Source of the DNA: Adineta ricciae | Taxonomy: Eukaryota > Rotifera > Eurotatoria > Adinetida > Adinetidae | DNA length: 64,000 nucleotides | Assembly (NCBI GenBank): GCA_905250025.1 | Contig: CAJNOJ010000006.1 | Coordinates: 992,001-1,056,000 of the forward strand | Direction: 5' to 3' | Shown: piece after piece, positions 41,988-54,168 of the stretch | Layout of the letters: each line of letters starts with the position of its first letter | Position numbering within the stretch: position 1 is the stretch's first letter | Made by a program: the position numbers and the translations under genes | The notes under the pieces: model-generated | What the model saw: only the letters and a program-made list of their open reading frames with translations | Database searches by the model: none | What the model was told of the DNA's origin: nothing

Positions 41988-42301
41988 TTATCAATTCTTT
42001 GCAATATGAACCAAATACTCAACGCTTGAATGTCTACCATCGATATTGTTCGAGTCAGGCAATGTGTGTCGGCAACAACCTCTTTCATTATACGTATAGA
42101 TGTCGTTGGTTGTTTTATATTCAAATGCAAATATTTCTCAGATTTCAATGAATTTTCTTCATGAAAAATATTTAAAAAACGAAATGAAATTATTTGTGAA
42201 TGTTTGATCAGGAAATCCTCTTGATTGATTCTCTGGAACAGGTCATTCATTCATACATACATTCATTATTTTGGTACAAACTAGCAGAGATCCAAATTCA
42301 G
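41988..42301. promoter_or_regulatory. Short divergent promoter region of TTC21B and SIRT1
   Basis: Only 314 bp separate the two divergent start codons, so both promoters must lie here or overlap transcribed leaders. An in-frame ATG for SIRT1 at 42200 could shorten it, but a GT donor-like site follows it, so that stretch may be a leader intron. No specific factor site is assigned. Confidence 0.4.
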
Positions 42302-43873
42302 ATGTCATCAGATCCACCCGTTGATCTGGGCCCTGCGGAAGAATCTGAAATGCCAGCAATTCTCCGTGACGATGCATCGAATCACATTATCGAAATTCCT
42401 ATTCAATCACCAGCGAAAGACGAACCATCAAACTCTGAAAATAATTCGAATTCTGATAGCGACGATGACGACTTTCCATTTGATTTAACCTTTGAATGGC
42501 TCGATGAACAAATGCGTACTGGTACAGATCTACATCCGTTTCTTTCTCGGATCATACCCGGCTTACCTCAGGATGTTTCTCAATCGACAATGTACGAGAT
42601 TCTCATGAATCTCTTTTTACCGATACGTCAACGAAAGGCACTCGAACAATATAAAACCCTCGACGATGCAGTTGAACTGATACGTACTCGTAAAAATATT
42701 CTTGTTCTAACTGGTGCTGGTATATCAGTTAGCTGTGGAAGTAAGTCCTCTGTTCCATCGGAGAAATTTGCATACGAATCTGCTTGTGATTTAGTTCCTG
42801 ATTTTCGTTCTCGGAATGGTATCTATGCTCGTTTACGTGAAGAATTTCCTGAACTACCGAATCCTCAATCAATGTTTGATATCGAATATTTCACTGACGA
42901 TCCTCGACCATTCTTTCGCTTTGCCAAAGAGATCTGGCCTGGGCAGTATCAACCGTCGTTAGCTCATCATTTTATCAGCGAACTAGAACGACAAGATAAA
43001 CTATTGAGAAATTATACTCAAAACATCGATTCATTGGAACATCTATGCCCAATCACACGACTAATACAATGCCATGGATCATTCTCAAGTGCCACATGCC
43101 GTGTCTGCCATCATTCAGTGAAAAGTGACGAGATCAAAGAAGAAATTCTACAACAAAAGATACCACATTGTCCCAAATGTCCTGCAGATCGACCGGATGC
43201 TATTCTTAAGCCAGACATTGTTTTCTTCGGTGAACAACTACCAGATGATTTTCACAAAGCTATATCTCTGGATAAAAGTCAATGTGATCTTTTAATTGTG
43301 ATGGGTTCAAGTTTAAAAGTGAAACCAGTTTCGCTCGTATCAGAATTATTATCGAGTGACATCCCCCAGATTCTCATTAATCGTGAACGATTGCCACATA
43401 AAACATTCGACATCGAATTATTGGGCAACTGTGATGTGATTATCAACGAAATATGTTCTCGGTTAAGCAAAATCGATCCAGTATTTGGACAAATTAAAAA
43501 TGTACAAGAGAAATTTTTGAAAGAAATCGCTTATGAAAATTTCTTACCGACACAAGAACCCGAGAGGAAAAAACAAAAACTTTCAACAGATAATAATGAT
43601 CAACAACCTTCATCCGAGTCGGAACTTTTAACAACTGAAACATCATCTTCACCGAAACAGATCTTGTCATCATTGAAGAATTCTTCAGTGTTTAATGACG
43701 AGTCATCATATGTCTATTGTCCACCAAGACGGTACATATTTCCCGGCGCGGAAATAGATTTCTCATCAGACGATGATGAGAATGACGACGACGACGACGA
43801 CGACGATGATGATGATAGTAGTAGTTATGAGACAGAAAATGAAGAAGAACTACCGAGGAAAAATGTGGAATGA
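42302..43873 (+). CDS. SIRT1: NAD-dependent deacetylase, sirtuin 1
   Basis: Two exons, 42302..42740 and 42795..43873, giving 505 residues (human 747). An acidic N-terminus precedes the sirtuin core at about 120-390. NAD-binding motifs are TGAGIS (about 137) and, across the splice, SCGIPDFRSR; then NYTQNID, the catalytic His in QCHGSF, and two zinc Cys pairs (CRVC, CPKC). The core continues with KPDIVFFGE, MGSSLKV and ILINRE. It is clearly SIRT1 class by FDIEYFTDDPRPFFRFAKEI and the C-terminal PPRRYIFPGAEIDF, which matches the ESA segment that activates SIRT1. SIRT1 deacetylates histones and transcription factors in the nucleus. The tail is a long aspartate run. The 54 bp intron is in frame and free of stops, so an unspliced form would add 18 residues right in the NAD-binding loop. 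Confidence 0.95.
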   Translation: MSSDPPVDLGPAEESEMPAILRDDASNHIIEIPIQSPAKDEPSNSENNSNSDSDDDDFPFDLTFEWLDEQMRTGTDLHPFLSRIIPGLPQDVSQSTMYEILMNLFLPIRQRKALEQYKTLDDAVELIRTRKNILVLTGAGISVSCGSKSSVPSEKFAYESACDLVPDFRSRNGIYARLREEFPELPNPQSMFDIEYFTDDPRPFFRFAKEIWPGQYQPSLAHHFISELERQDKLLRNYTQNIDSLEHLCPITRLIQCHGSFSSATCRVCHHSVKSDEIKEEILQQKIPHCPKCPADRPDAILKPDIVFFGEQLPDDFHKAISLDKSQCDLLIVMGSSLKVKPVSLVSELLSSDIPQILINRERLPHKTFDIELLGNCDVIINEICSRLSKIDPVFGQIKNVQEKFLKEIAYENFLPTQEPERKKQKLSTDNNDQQPSSESELLTTETSSSPKQILSSLKNSSVFNDESSYVYCPPRRYIFPGAEIDFSSDDDENDDDDDDDDDDDSSSYETENEEELPRKNVE

Positions 43874-44164
43874 TTCGATAGTTTGTTTTTTAGTTCTTAT
43901 TGTTTTCTTTTCGTTTATTTATTTATATAATGTCAAAAAAAAACGAAAAAAGAGATTAGAAGTTCTCAATAGATAGAACGCATATATGTATATGAAGAGA
44001 GATGTACATATGACGAACAATACAATATCTAAGGTAATAAAGAAAGTATTCTCTGTTTACTTACATGCATATGAATAGATAGATAGATTTGTATAATACA
44101 TTCTCAAAGAAAAGAAAAATGCTCATTCAGGGAAGAAATAGAAGTTCAATTCTTATGAAAACAT

Positions 44165-46014
44165 TCACGAGAAATCTCTATCGCGGCAAATACATGGGAC
44201 AATAACAGACCATATATAAAGTACTAAGCATGTCCACGATGAACATATTTTCACCCAAACAGCTGCTTCGCTTTGTCGAAAGTTATAAACATCATTCGTC
44301 GGTTTCAGCCAACTAAAAAAAAGTGTAAATGAACATTCAGACCACGTTGGTAAAATTTAATTTACTTTGTTAATGTCATCATCACATAGAATGATGCCAA
44401 GAAAAGCATGAAATGAAATAATGAATAGTTATATGCCACCGATTGTTCTTCATCATCGTAACTTTGACCACCTTCTATTAGAATGTAAAAAAAATGCACT
44501 CTATTAATAAACTCCATACAGTCAATTTGTATTTACCAGTATCAGGGATTGGCGCTCCAGTTTCTTCATTTCCCGATATACCCAATAGTTTACCACCTGA
44601 TGATTTAGTTGTACTTGTGAGGCTAAAATTACGTACGCTTTATCTCATAGAAATTCATTTGTTTGTCACATTCTTACGCTGAATAAATAATCAGCCCGAA
44701 GAAGATGACTAATCCTACAATCGATGAAACGCCAACCGAACCATTTCCACTAGGTTCAATGGCAGTCGAATTTTGATTCGTAACCAGTCCATACCATGAC
44801 GGATTGCATATTGGATCTAAATAACGTATTCACTTGTCGATATTCTCTTCTAAACTTTGTTTCATACCTGGCTTTTCACTCGTAATCGCTGACCAAGTCA
44901 AGAAAATCACATACAACGTAACAAACGATGATTGCAATAAACCCGAAGTCGAATGGTAATTTTGAACGACTGGTAAGACCGAAACAACTGAAGCAACAAT
45001 ACATAAGACCAAATTGATCGTGATGAAGAATATATTCAAGCCGCAAGATGCTTTTGATGCATAGTAAACATAAAGAAGGACGACTGCAACAATCGATAGG
45101 ATGTAGAATGACGCAGTAAAAAATATTAAGCCAACATAGTGCTTTTTACTACCATCTTCACCCCTGGCAACCCAACTTTCATTCCAGCTACGAATAGAAA
45201 AAAGAAAATCTGAAATGCTTGAAATTCTATTTAGGTAAATATCCTACAGACCTATGGGCAAAATCAATGATAAGGATTAATTGGATTAATATGAATAAAA
45301 ATCCGCAGATTGTTCCAATTACCATCAGAGCTAATTTTAAAAAGAAAGAGCGAACAATGACTAAATCAATGTTGAGAAATCAATTGATTTACTCGGTGCA
45401 AATCCTTGGTTTGGAATAAAAAATGCTCCGATACAAATACCAATGATAATTAATATTTTCCAAAACCAAAATCTAGAATCAGCTCGATAAAGAAACGTCT
45501 CCATCAGTACAAGTTTATAAATACCCATTTTGAATTGCACTTCGCGGATCTTTCGATCGTTTCACACATAACATTAAAATCATCATGAGAAAGAAAAAGC
45601 ATGCCAAAGAAAATTGAATACGATATACACTTAAATAACCAACAATTTTGTCACATTCAATTTGTCCTTCAAAGATCTCCAGATTGCTAATTGTCCCGCC
45701 TTTACACAGTGCTGGAATCTAAAGAAGAAACAATCACATTTCTGCACAATTGATCGACTCTCCTACCTTCGCAAGTGTATGCGCTAAACCAGGTATCAAG
45801 AAAATCCATGAAGTAATCATCCCGACAAGTAAAAGTACGCCATATGCTAAGCGTGTCACCAATGAATTTCGTGTCGACGGACAGCAAGCACAGCAAAGAC
45901 TACACGCTGCTGAACCACAACAACAGCCAAGCTATAATGAAAAAAAAGCAAACGAAAAGCATTATTGTATGTTTATTAAGTGCTACAACTTACTGCGCCA
46001 AGAGCACAACCCAT
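44165..46014 (-). CDS. SERINC: Serine incorporator (SERINC/TMS1 family)
   Basis: About ten exons, starting 46014..45994 and 45931..45767, with a third beginning at 45718; the last ends at 44165. The product is about 450 residues, as expected. It has about eleven hydrophobic segments. Family marks are MGCALGA at the start with the Cys-rich [17 protein letters not shown] just after, [81 protein letters not shown] and the C-terminal SRDFS-like CRDRDFS. SERINCs are multi-pass plasma- and endomembrane proteins with lipid-scrambling activity, first described as serine carriers for phosphatidylserine and sphingolipid synthesis. Human SERINC3/5 are antiviral. Every exon join I tested keeps the frame. 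The stop is 291 bp from the SIRT1 stop, tail to tail. Confidence 0.94.
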
Positions 46015-47164
46015 GTTTGTTTAACTTTCAATCTGAAGTACAAGTTAACAATGGCAATGGAAGGAATGTTATAGTGTGAGGAGAAAAGAAAAGAAAAGAA
46101 TTGATGTCTTCGCGAAGGAATACGAGACTAATTATTTATTTAAAACGAATAAGGCTGCAAGAATTCTTATAGTCAGTTACTCATCTAACCTCAATTATTT
46201 ATTTATCATGTGAGACATGCACAGTATTTGTGTTGCGTATGTGTATGAAGTTTTTTTGTTTCTTTCTCAGTGAATCATTTTTGCCGTTGTAAGAAAATGA
46301 CGTCAGAGGGCGCTGATAACCAGTTCGATGGAATGAATGACGCATCTTTCGTAAAGCAGAAGAAGAAGAAAGATGATGCTTGCTACTTTTATTAAAAAGA
46401 GATGGTATGTGTTTCGCATCTCTATCTCTTATCAGAGTTACTCTAATAAAATATTAATCATACTATAAAATTCTCCTGTACGTCATTTCGATGCTTAACA
46501 ACGAAAACTTCTTGCCATAGCAGTCGTTTGAAGGAAAAAACTGATTACCTGTAAGTCAACGACTCTTGAAAATAAATCAATCGACGTATAATGGCAGAAA
46601 AATACGAAAAAATATTTGGAATATGAATCATAGATTATATTTCAAATTTGAATAAGAAAGCGCCCCGATTTTACATAGTGATATGGCGAAGAATCGCAGT
46701 ATTCGAGATGCATATATCGCTGACTTCTTCGAGCGTTTTTGCAACGATGAAATCTGACAAATGCGTGAATAACTCTACCGCTTTGACTTTAGTTGAAGAT
46801 AATAAGTAGTTTATTATTCCGCTGCATAGTTTTGTCGAAGAGAATCATGCGCAGATTTTCCGGTCTGGAGTATTTTGAGAGATTGCATCTAAAATTTACT
46901 CTTCTCTATATTTCTCGTTTATGTTCATGAAAAAAAGATGATCCCTTCGAAAGATTATGCTTCTCGAAGAGCTTATTATATGATGTGTTCTCCTTCGCAC
47001 TGTCTTACCTTTTCTGTCGTACGGATTTCGTCCTAATTTTAAATACAAGACACTTCAACATTTGTTTCAAGGTCGAATTATAATTCAATGATGAAGCAGA
47101 AATCCTTTGATTATACACTGAATTTCATCGTTCAAGTCAGTTATAGGAAATTTATTTTTCAAAC
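46015..47164. other. Intergenic, upstream of SERINC
   Basis: About 1.15 kb, AT-rich, no coding signal. It sits between the SERINC start and the 3' end of the next minus-strand gene. Confidence 0.45.
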
Positions 47165-49293
47165 TTATGTTAACGCATCTTCTCTACCAGATACCGGATG
47201 TTCCATTGTGACAATTTCTTGATCTTCTTGTGCGTGATGATTTCGAACGCGAAAACTAATATTTCGAAATGTAAGACCACCTGTCGCAGACGAATTCGCT
47301 TTTCTTCTAATTAAAAATCCAACGAGAAGCACAATCGAGACACCTGCTAAAATTCCAACACCCATTCCGCCGAGAACAGCACTTGCCTGTGCGCCATCGG
47401 AATACTGAATTTTTTCTTGAACTTCGTCAACATATTCTGTTATTGTTCGATTGACATGGACAGTTGTATTGTGGAAATAATCGACTGGATTTACACTTGC
47501 ATTTGGATTAAATACATAGAAATACTGAACATCCTCTAGTGAATTCGGAATAGCTTCGATTGACAGACCTTCTTCTGTTGTTAGTTGAAATGTTCCAGCG
47601 TTAATTGCTTGTTCGAGTTTCGTTTGAGCATCGAGTAACTCAATTTCACTTGAAGGATCAACAAAAGGTGTACGATCAAGAAGAGTAAATATACAATAGA
47701 GAGTATCATTATGACCTGCTTGCTTTGAATGGTGATCAAGTTCGAGTCCAGATATTCGAGACAGTTTCACTGCCGTAATGCTTCTTATCTGTTCACGGAG
47801 ACGTTGTGCTAAATGACGTCTAGAAAACAAATCTGACAATGAAGATATAACTCTAGGAGATGAAATTACCGATGAATTGTGCTAGCTTCCAGACCGTCGG
47901 ATGTAGGTTGACCGGTTATTTTAAGTTTAAATGCTAAATGGTTATACCATAGTTGGTTAGATCGATAGCACAAATTAATGTCGAACTCGTTCAAATAAAC
48001 GTTTGTATCATAATCATAGAACTCATAGTGGACGTTTGCAGGTGGTCCACCGGTGTTTTTGTAAAGATTTAGATTCAACGAAACTGGATAATCGTAGGGA
48101 GAGGATGGAATGTCGATGTTTCGTTTTGACCAAGCCCATTCGACATCTGTTTTTAACCACTCTTCTTGAATATCCGGCGGAAATAGAGGTATTTGTCCAA
48201 CAAGAGTCGAGCAGTTCATTGATCCACGACATGCACGAGATCCTGTCGATTGAAACATCCGATGTGGCGGATTCGTCATAAGTAAATTCTGATATTTAAT
48301 TAACATCTCGATGGGATTATGTAAAACTGATGTCGCTAAAACGATTTCAACAGAATCATTTATTATACATGAACCAGTTCGACGATCAATTTTGTACGAA
48401 CGTGATGCACCTTGCGTATAATCAATGATGATCGTAACTGGATTTTTAGTGTTATCAAATGGTGTATAATCATAACGAATGAATTTGTCTTCATTCGATG
48501 AATAATATCGAAAATTCACCGAATGCCAAAGAAGCTGTGATGTACTGGAAGCATCAATGCGGACTCTAAATCTGTCAGGAAAATTCATACCGACATCCTG
48601 TAAACTGGACAGATCATCAGCGGGTACTAGATTTTCGCAGAAAATTCCGCCCGGTAGAACAAACGCTGTACTAGTAAGTGTGATTTGGTAGTTGAAGATA
48701 TTCATAACTTGTAAAACAACACCGTCAGATTTGCGCTTGAGAAGACTTTGAACGGGAATAGTATAGCTTTCTGGATTCCATGGCATCAAATAATTAGGTT
48801 TTGCAAATGACCAAATCATATCCGATTCGTTGGACATGGTTGAGATCCACTGATGGACAAGAATGAAACCACGTAGAACAGCTTCTCCTTGATAGGTGGC
48901 ATTCGGCGGGAAACCCAATAATTCATCTAACGGACGAATATGCGTTGTTCCATCTTGAGGATTCATCATGGCAGAAAGTCCATCGAGTGGATTATCAATG
49001 TCGATGGGATACACATCACAGCGTTTCAAACCGTTTCTTGTGTAGACAGCTTTCTGATGTGTAGTATAATTATAATACGTAAACGTTCGATCATCAATGG
49101 TCACAAGTCGATTATTATCATAATCATATCGAATTTCGCTGAGTATACGTTGATACTGACCGAGAGTAACAATATTTTCAATAAAAAAGTGTCCCTGTCG
49201 AGGAAATTTCGGGTAGGTCACATTATCGGCCCCGTGAACTCTATCTATCAGGATAAAAACTGTAATAACGGTGTATAGGTTGAAAGTGCACAT
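47165..49293 (-). CDS. Type I membrane glycoprotein, paralogue A of a divergent pair
   Basis: Two exons, 49293..47870 and 47819..47165, with a 50 bp intron, giving 692 residues. A signal peptide (MCTFNLYTVITVFILIDRVHG) leads a large extracellular part of about 580 residues with several N-x-S/T sites. It appears to contain two beta-rich domains in series, then a Cys-containing FDINLCYRSNQLWYNHL segment and an alpha/beta stretch. One transmembrane helix near residue 625 (VLGGMGVGILAGVSIVLLVG) leads to a basic cytoplasmic tail of about 45 residues. The layout and motifs recall the metazoan LolA-like-domain surface proteins, but that is a weak family inference. Paralogue B starts head to head 19-85 bp away. 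The function is unknown; a lipid-handling or adhesion role is only a guess. Confidence 0.8.
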
Positions 49294-49378
49294 CGCAAAT
49301 GGTTAAGTAACTATGTTCGTCGTGTTGCCTCTTATCACAACCAGATCACGCCCGTTATCATTCTATTCAACACTCCTC
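49294..49378. promoter_or_regulatory. Very short bidirectional promoter of the membrane-protein pair
   Basis: The divergent coding regions are separated by 19 bp (if paralogue B starts at 49313) or 85 bp (at 49379, the start giving the better signal peptide). The two transcripts must share this DNA or overlap each other's 5' ends. No TATA-like box stands out. Confidence 0.4.
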
Positions 49379-51377
49379 ATGTCTCGTAACCTAACATTGT
49401 TAATTGTCGTCTTGCTTGCATGCAGATTTTCTTGTCAGCAAATTGATTTCAGTATTTGTCCAAACGGATTAACTAATGCTCCATCCGATCCACAATGGCC
49501 AAGCATTCTACCGAACCATTTCGAGCTATCGGCCGAATTAACAACCGATGTTGAAACAATTGAAGTAACTCAATCGTTTCTCGGACCATACAGGGATGTT
49601 GTGTACTTTCATAGTTATGAGACGACTTCTAAGACATATTCTGACTTTGACACCAATGAACTCTTGGTAGTCTTTGATGATTCTTTATTATGTGATCGAC
49701 TACCTATTGGATCAAATGACGTTTTACCGTACCTGACTGGTCAAATTGTCAAACCATCTATTCTCTTGGGTTTCACTGGACGAAATAATTACAATAGTGC
49801 ATTTTATACACGATATCTTGGTATTGAAACTGTTCGAGAGGGTATTCGAGCAAAAAAGTTTCAATCCTGTTTTTTCATTGAGCAAGAGCAGGTCACTATC
49901 AATGCAACTTATTATATTGGTGACTCACCGCCTGATCAATCAGCATTGAACGTTCCGTTCGACTTCGTTCAAATCGATGTTCGCTCAAATAATCTGCCCT
50001 ATACATATAACATTCTTCGCTATGTAACAAATCCATCGTTAACAATTGAGACGCCATCAAATGTGTATTGCCCGAATCGAACGAATACAAAGCCTTTTCC
50101 ACAAAACCTTCCACCTCGTCTATCTCTTCACTCTGAAATTTATACGCTTAAAAATAATGATACACCATCCAGAGTCGAATCATACAATCGATTGATTGAT
50201 GAAACACTGCTCTTCGAACGGATCGATTACACAATGAACAAATTGCCATCGGAATTCATACCAAGTGGATTATTGCTTGATTACTCATTAAATTTAAATT
50301 ATTTATATGCGCGTGAAAGTCAAGAGTGCGTGATAAGGAATGCAACTAGTCACGCGATGGGAACAACAAATGAGATCTTGTTTCAATTCGGCGATATGAA
50401 CAATACTATTCAATTTCAATACACTGGTATAACGCATTGTAATCGTCCGCATCTTCAATGTCACCGATGGATTGGTCAACAAGAAGTCGGTATATTCAAA
50501 AAACAATATGAATGGTATTGGAGTGCAAAATATAATGATATAGACTTACAAGAACTGATTCCAATCCAAGTTTATCTAACAACGATAAGTGAAGCTGGAC
50601 CATCAAAAATGATCAAACAGGAAACAAGTAAGTTTATCTAAGGAGTGAAAAGGTACTATTCGAATTCGTTTCAAAGATATCTTCAATTATAATTCGCAAC
50701 CAGATTCTATGCAATTAATCGATACAACAATCGGTGAATGTTATCGAGCACTAGGTCCCAGTCATCAATTTAATTATGCTATACTTCGAATGACGCTGAA
50801 TAACGATGCAAAATATCCCGTTCATCAACATCTACTATCGTTAGAAAATCGTTTACATATGCAATTGGCCAGTGATCTTCATATTCGGCATATACGACTA
50901 TCGTCATTCGTCATCGATATAACACGTGACACCACTGATCAGCACAATAAAGACGTTTACGTAACATTTACTCTTCTGGACAATCCACCTGTGTCGAACG
51001 AATTGTTGAAAGAGCCACCATCGTTGCAACTGATACGACAATTGGCACAACAAATCAACGAAGGTAAATTCCATATACGAGATAACGACGGTGGCTATGA
51101 TCTACAAGCTCGACCAAATAGTCTTCGCACACTAGTGCTTTACTTGTTACCATCTGAAAACCATACAAGTTATTTTAATGAGACGATATTTATCTATCAC
51201 AATGTAACAAATACAATTTATAGACAACGTGAGAAGATCGTGCATCGACATACAGGTCCACTGATTGCTGCTTTTTGGATGGGATTTGCTTTACTAGGTA
51301 TGATTGTTACATTAGCTATAAGTTCGTTTGTGGCCATAAGAAAATGGATGCCAACAATTAATAATCGCAATACCTAA
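49379..51377 (+). CDS. Type I membrane glycoprotein, paralogue B of the divergent pair
   Basis: Two exons, 49379..50627 and 50704..51377, giving 640 residues. The signal peptide is MSRNLTLLIVVLLACRFSC; an in-frame ATG at 49313 would add 22 residues but hides the hydrophobic core. The order matches paralogue A: two extracellular beta-rich domains with cysteines (CPN, LLCDRL, SCFF, YCPNRTN, CHRW), the GECYRALGPSHQFNYAIL segment, the alpha/beta stretch (SSFVIDITRD ... VYVTFTLLDNPP), one membrane helix (LIAAFWMGFALLGMIVTLAI) and a short basic tail. The intron is in the same place relative to the Cys-Tyr-Arg motif as in paralogue A, so the two arose by duplication with inversion. Divergence is substantial, with clear identity only in blocks. 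Function is unknown. Confidence 0.8.
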
Positions 51378-51630
51378 ACGACTGATGAATAATCTATGAA
51401 CTATCTTTTCAAAAGTACTAACTTTTGTTTTCTTTGCACTGAAAGTGCGAGTTTATTTAACATATGCGAATTCCAGGCGTTTTATTCAATTCAACTTTTT
51501 CTGTGAAACTATTTATATGCTTAATAAAATCAAGCATACTATACAGATACTATTTCATGAATATGAACATTTTTTAACAAAAAATTTTAAAAAGTGCTAA
51601 GTGAATGTGTGGCATCACTCGTCTTATTCT

Positions 51631-52629
51631 TTAATGAGGATATTGATGCTGAACTGTCTGCTGCACAGTTCTCACTACTGTTGGTGCGATTCGTCTGTGG
51701 TCGACTCGTAATTCTCTCATAGTTCGATTTTTCACTCGTATCCAGAGCTTTTTCCACACTTGATAAAAGCGTATGTCCAATCCAGCAATAATCAGTGGAT
51801 CGATGGTGATTTCCATAAAATTCAACAGTTGACCAACGAATACTGCAAGATCTCGACCACTAGTAAACTGATAAATGATAATATTTGGAGCCCAGAGCAA
51901 AAGCCAGATGGTATAGAAAACAAGAAATTGAATTACTAAAGATCGATGATATTTCTCTCGTGCGGAAACATGATGTCGATTTCTGCGCAAATGCGAAGTC
52001 AATCGAATATAATGAACACTTCTATAAATAATAATCACATTGAGACTGATCGGCAGAAAAAAAGCAATGATAACATTGAATACTTCTGCATAGGTGTTCG
52101 TATACGCGATATCAAAAACTCCGCCTTCATCCACGCGTAAAGTCGCCCAACCGAATGGAATCTGGATGACCAATATAACCAAAGGAATGATATAAATAGC
52201 AAGATGTGACATAGTCAACAATCGTACATTCGTTCGATAGACATTTCTATTTTGAGCAATTTGCATGTGTCGACAAATATTCAATGCTAGTAAGATATAT
52301 ACTTCGAGAATGTTTAGATAATTGTCAGCTATTGCTTCGAAATACACGACAAACGTATACCAAAATTGAGGAGGATAGCAGTCGGTCGATAACGTATGTA
52401 TGAAAAAGAGGAAGAAAAATCGAACGAGGAGAAGAATGTCCGTAGTGAGATACGCATAGATCCATTGCATAGATTTCTGTCGGATAGACGAAAAGAAGAG
52501 AACTTGAAGCCAAAAGAGAGAATGAGTGAAGGTAGCAATGATGCATACATAGAGTACCGGCCGTTGACTTTCTAGACTAGATTGATTCCATAAAAAAGGT
52601 GATCGGCATATTATGATGCTAAGATTCAT
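51631..52629 (-). CDS. Rhodopsin-like seven-helix receptor, paralogue 1
   Basis: A single exon coding 332 residues. The start used is the first real ATG; the frame upstream opens with TTG. Seven hydrophobic helices are visible, with an N-glycosylation site (NQS) before helix 1. Helix 3 carries LEVYILLALNICRH, where Arg replaces the usual D/E-R-Y context. Helix 6 is SLVIQFLVFYTIWLLLWAP. Helix 7 ends TIDPLIIAGLDIRFY, in place of NPxxY. A basic C-tail of about 45 residues follows. This is a class A-like G-protein-coupled receptor of an orphan, lineage-specific type; the ligand is unknown. Intron-less and clustered with two paralogues on the same strand. Confidence 0.82.
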   Translation of the reverse strand: MNLSIIICRSPFLWNQSSLESQRPVLYVCIIATFTHSLFWLQVLFFSSIRQKSMQWIYAYLTTDILLLVRFFFLFFIHTLSTDCYPPQFWYTFVVYFEAIADNYLNILEVYILLALNICRHMQIAQNRNVYRTNVRLLTMSHLAIYIIPLVILVIQIPFGWATLRVDEGGVFDIAYTNTYAEVFNVIIAFFLPISLNVIIIYRSVHYIRLTSHLRRNRHHVSAREKYHRSLVIQFLVFYTIWLLLWAPNIIIYQFTSGRDLAVFVGQLLNFMEITIDPLIIAGLDIRFYQVWKKLWIRVKNRTMRELRVDHRRIAPTVVRTVQQTVQHQYPH

Positions 52630-54168
52630 CGTCGTGTACAAAACTGCAAACAGGTTGATGGTATAAGTAGATCAGCTCATTGCTACTACTAATATTATGA
52701 TCTAAAAAGATGTAGTATACGATTTGATGAGCTACATTAGTTTAATTAGCTTATCTAGAAACGCTGACATTAATTCGACAGATATGACGACAGCGAAAGC
52801 TTTTTTTTGTTCGCAAGAGCTCTATTTACATCGCGATGTGCGGAATGTACGTTACATTTATTGAATCAAAGGTTGAAGATTATTATTAATGTATAGCATA
52901 ATACAGCTAATGCCTTTCCATACCTCGTCTGACGCCTGATCAAGTTCTTTTAGTTTTCATGGGACGTCATGTTAATTACACTAATAAATCCATCTCATTT
53001 GAGAATATCCTTTTAAACATAGGATTGCAAATTCGCTAATTCAATTCATAAAATATTGTCAAATAAATCTAACTCTAACAAGGGAAATACTATCCGATGT
53101 GTCTTGTAGATAAAGATTATAACTCAATGTTCTGACTTACCGTTTAGTCTTTCAAATCGGCTTCACCCATTATTCTATTCTTTTACGTGTCGATTCAATA
53201 ATTAATACAAAATGCGACTGACTGGTTCAGCTTTTATCTAACTGTGCGTCAGCAGTTTGAAGCGTGCTCTATTTTCGAGTTTCAAAAACAGTGCTCTTCT
53301 GTACGCAACGTAAAAGAGAAGGATATTACTGAAAACGTGTAGCCGATATCAAGAAGAACTAATTGGACCTGGAAAGCTTAACCCATTAAAGACCGCTACT
53401 GGCGGCGGATATGAAACGACGTCTTACCATTACAAATCAAGATCGCAAGAAAGAAAATCGCGTATTAAAAAAGACGAAGTGCTTAAATTCCCTGACTAAA
53501 AGAATAAAAAAATCTTTTGCTTTTTTCAAAAGATTACTGTATTCCTGTTGCGGCTCAGACCGAATTAAAATCATAATATCGACACATTCAGCGACTGCCA
53601 GATATATATCCTGCATTATCGCATGCTAATATATACTAATTCTAACCGAGTACTGCTCGAATCATTAGTTCATTCAGCGAATATGCTTGGTGTCTCTATT
53701 GTGCATGATATATAATCTTCACGCCAGGAAAATTAAGATTATCGAATCAAGTCAAATAAATATAGTTACTAATGTATTTGAAGTAAAATTCATCCTATAT
53801 TGTGAATAGACGTCTTCTCAAAACGTAGCGGAAATTAGATCTGGATTGAATGAATGCTAAGCAGCAAATATTGCCACCTGATCATAATCACTTCTTAACG
53901 TCGATATACGGTGCATAGTAATAGCTCAGCGAATGTTGGATACTCATTTACAAGCCGAATAGCATCGGTATCAAAAGTACTTCGAGGGAAATGCCGACTG
54001 TTTGCCGGAATCTGCAAGAATTTCTTGTTATTAACTTACTGTATTATTATATGTTTTTTATTTGAAGATATGCACGACTATATTACTGAAAGAATACGTG
54101 ATTATTTCCAGTTCATTCATGTTGCCGAAGTCTTTTGTGCTCCCAGGGCGAGACGCAAATGGTAGGTT
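52630..54168. other. Intergenic between receptors 1 and 2
   Basis: About 1.5 kb, AT-rich. Short frames at 53411-53629 and 53911-54165 have no family or splice support. No receptor remnant was recognised. Confidence 0.45.

Noticed and set aside
53411-53629. Lys/Arg-rich 72-codon frame between receptors
   Set aside because: No supporting motif or splice sites; isolated in AT-rich DNA.
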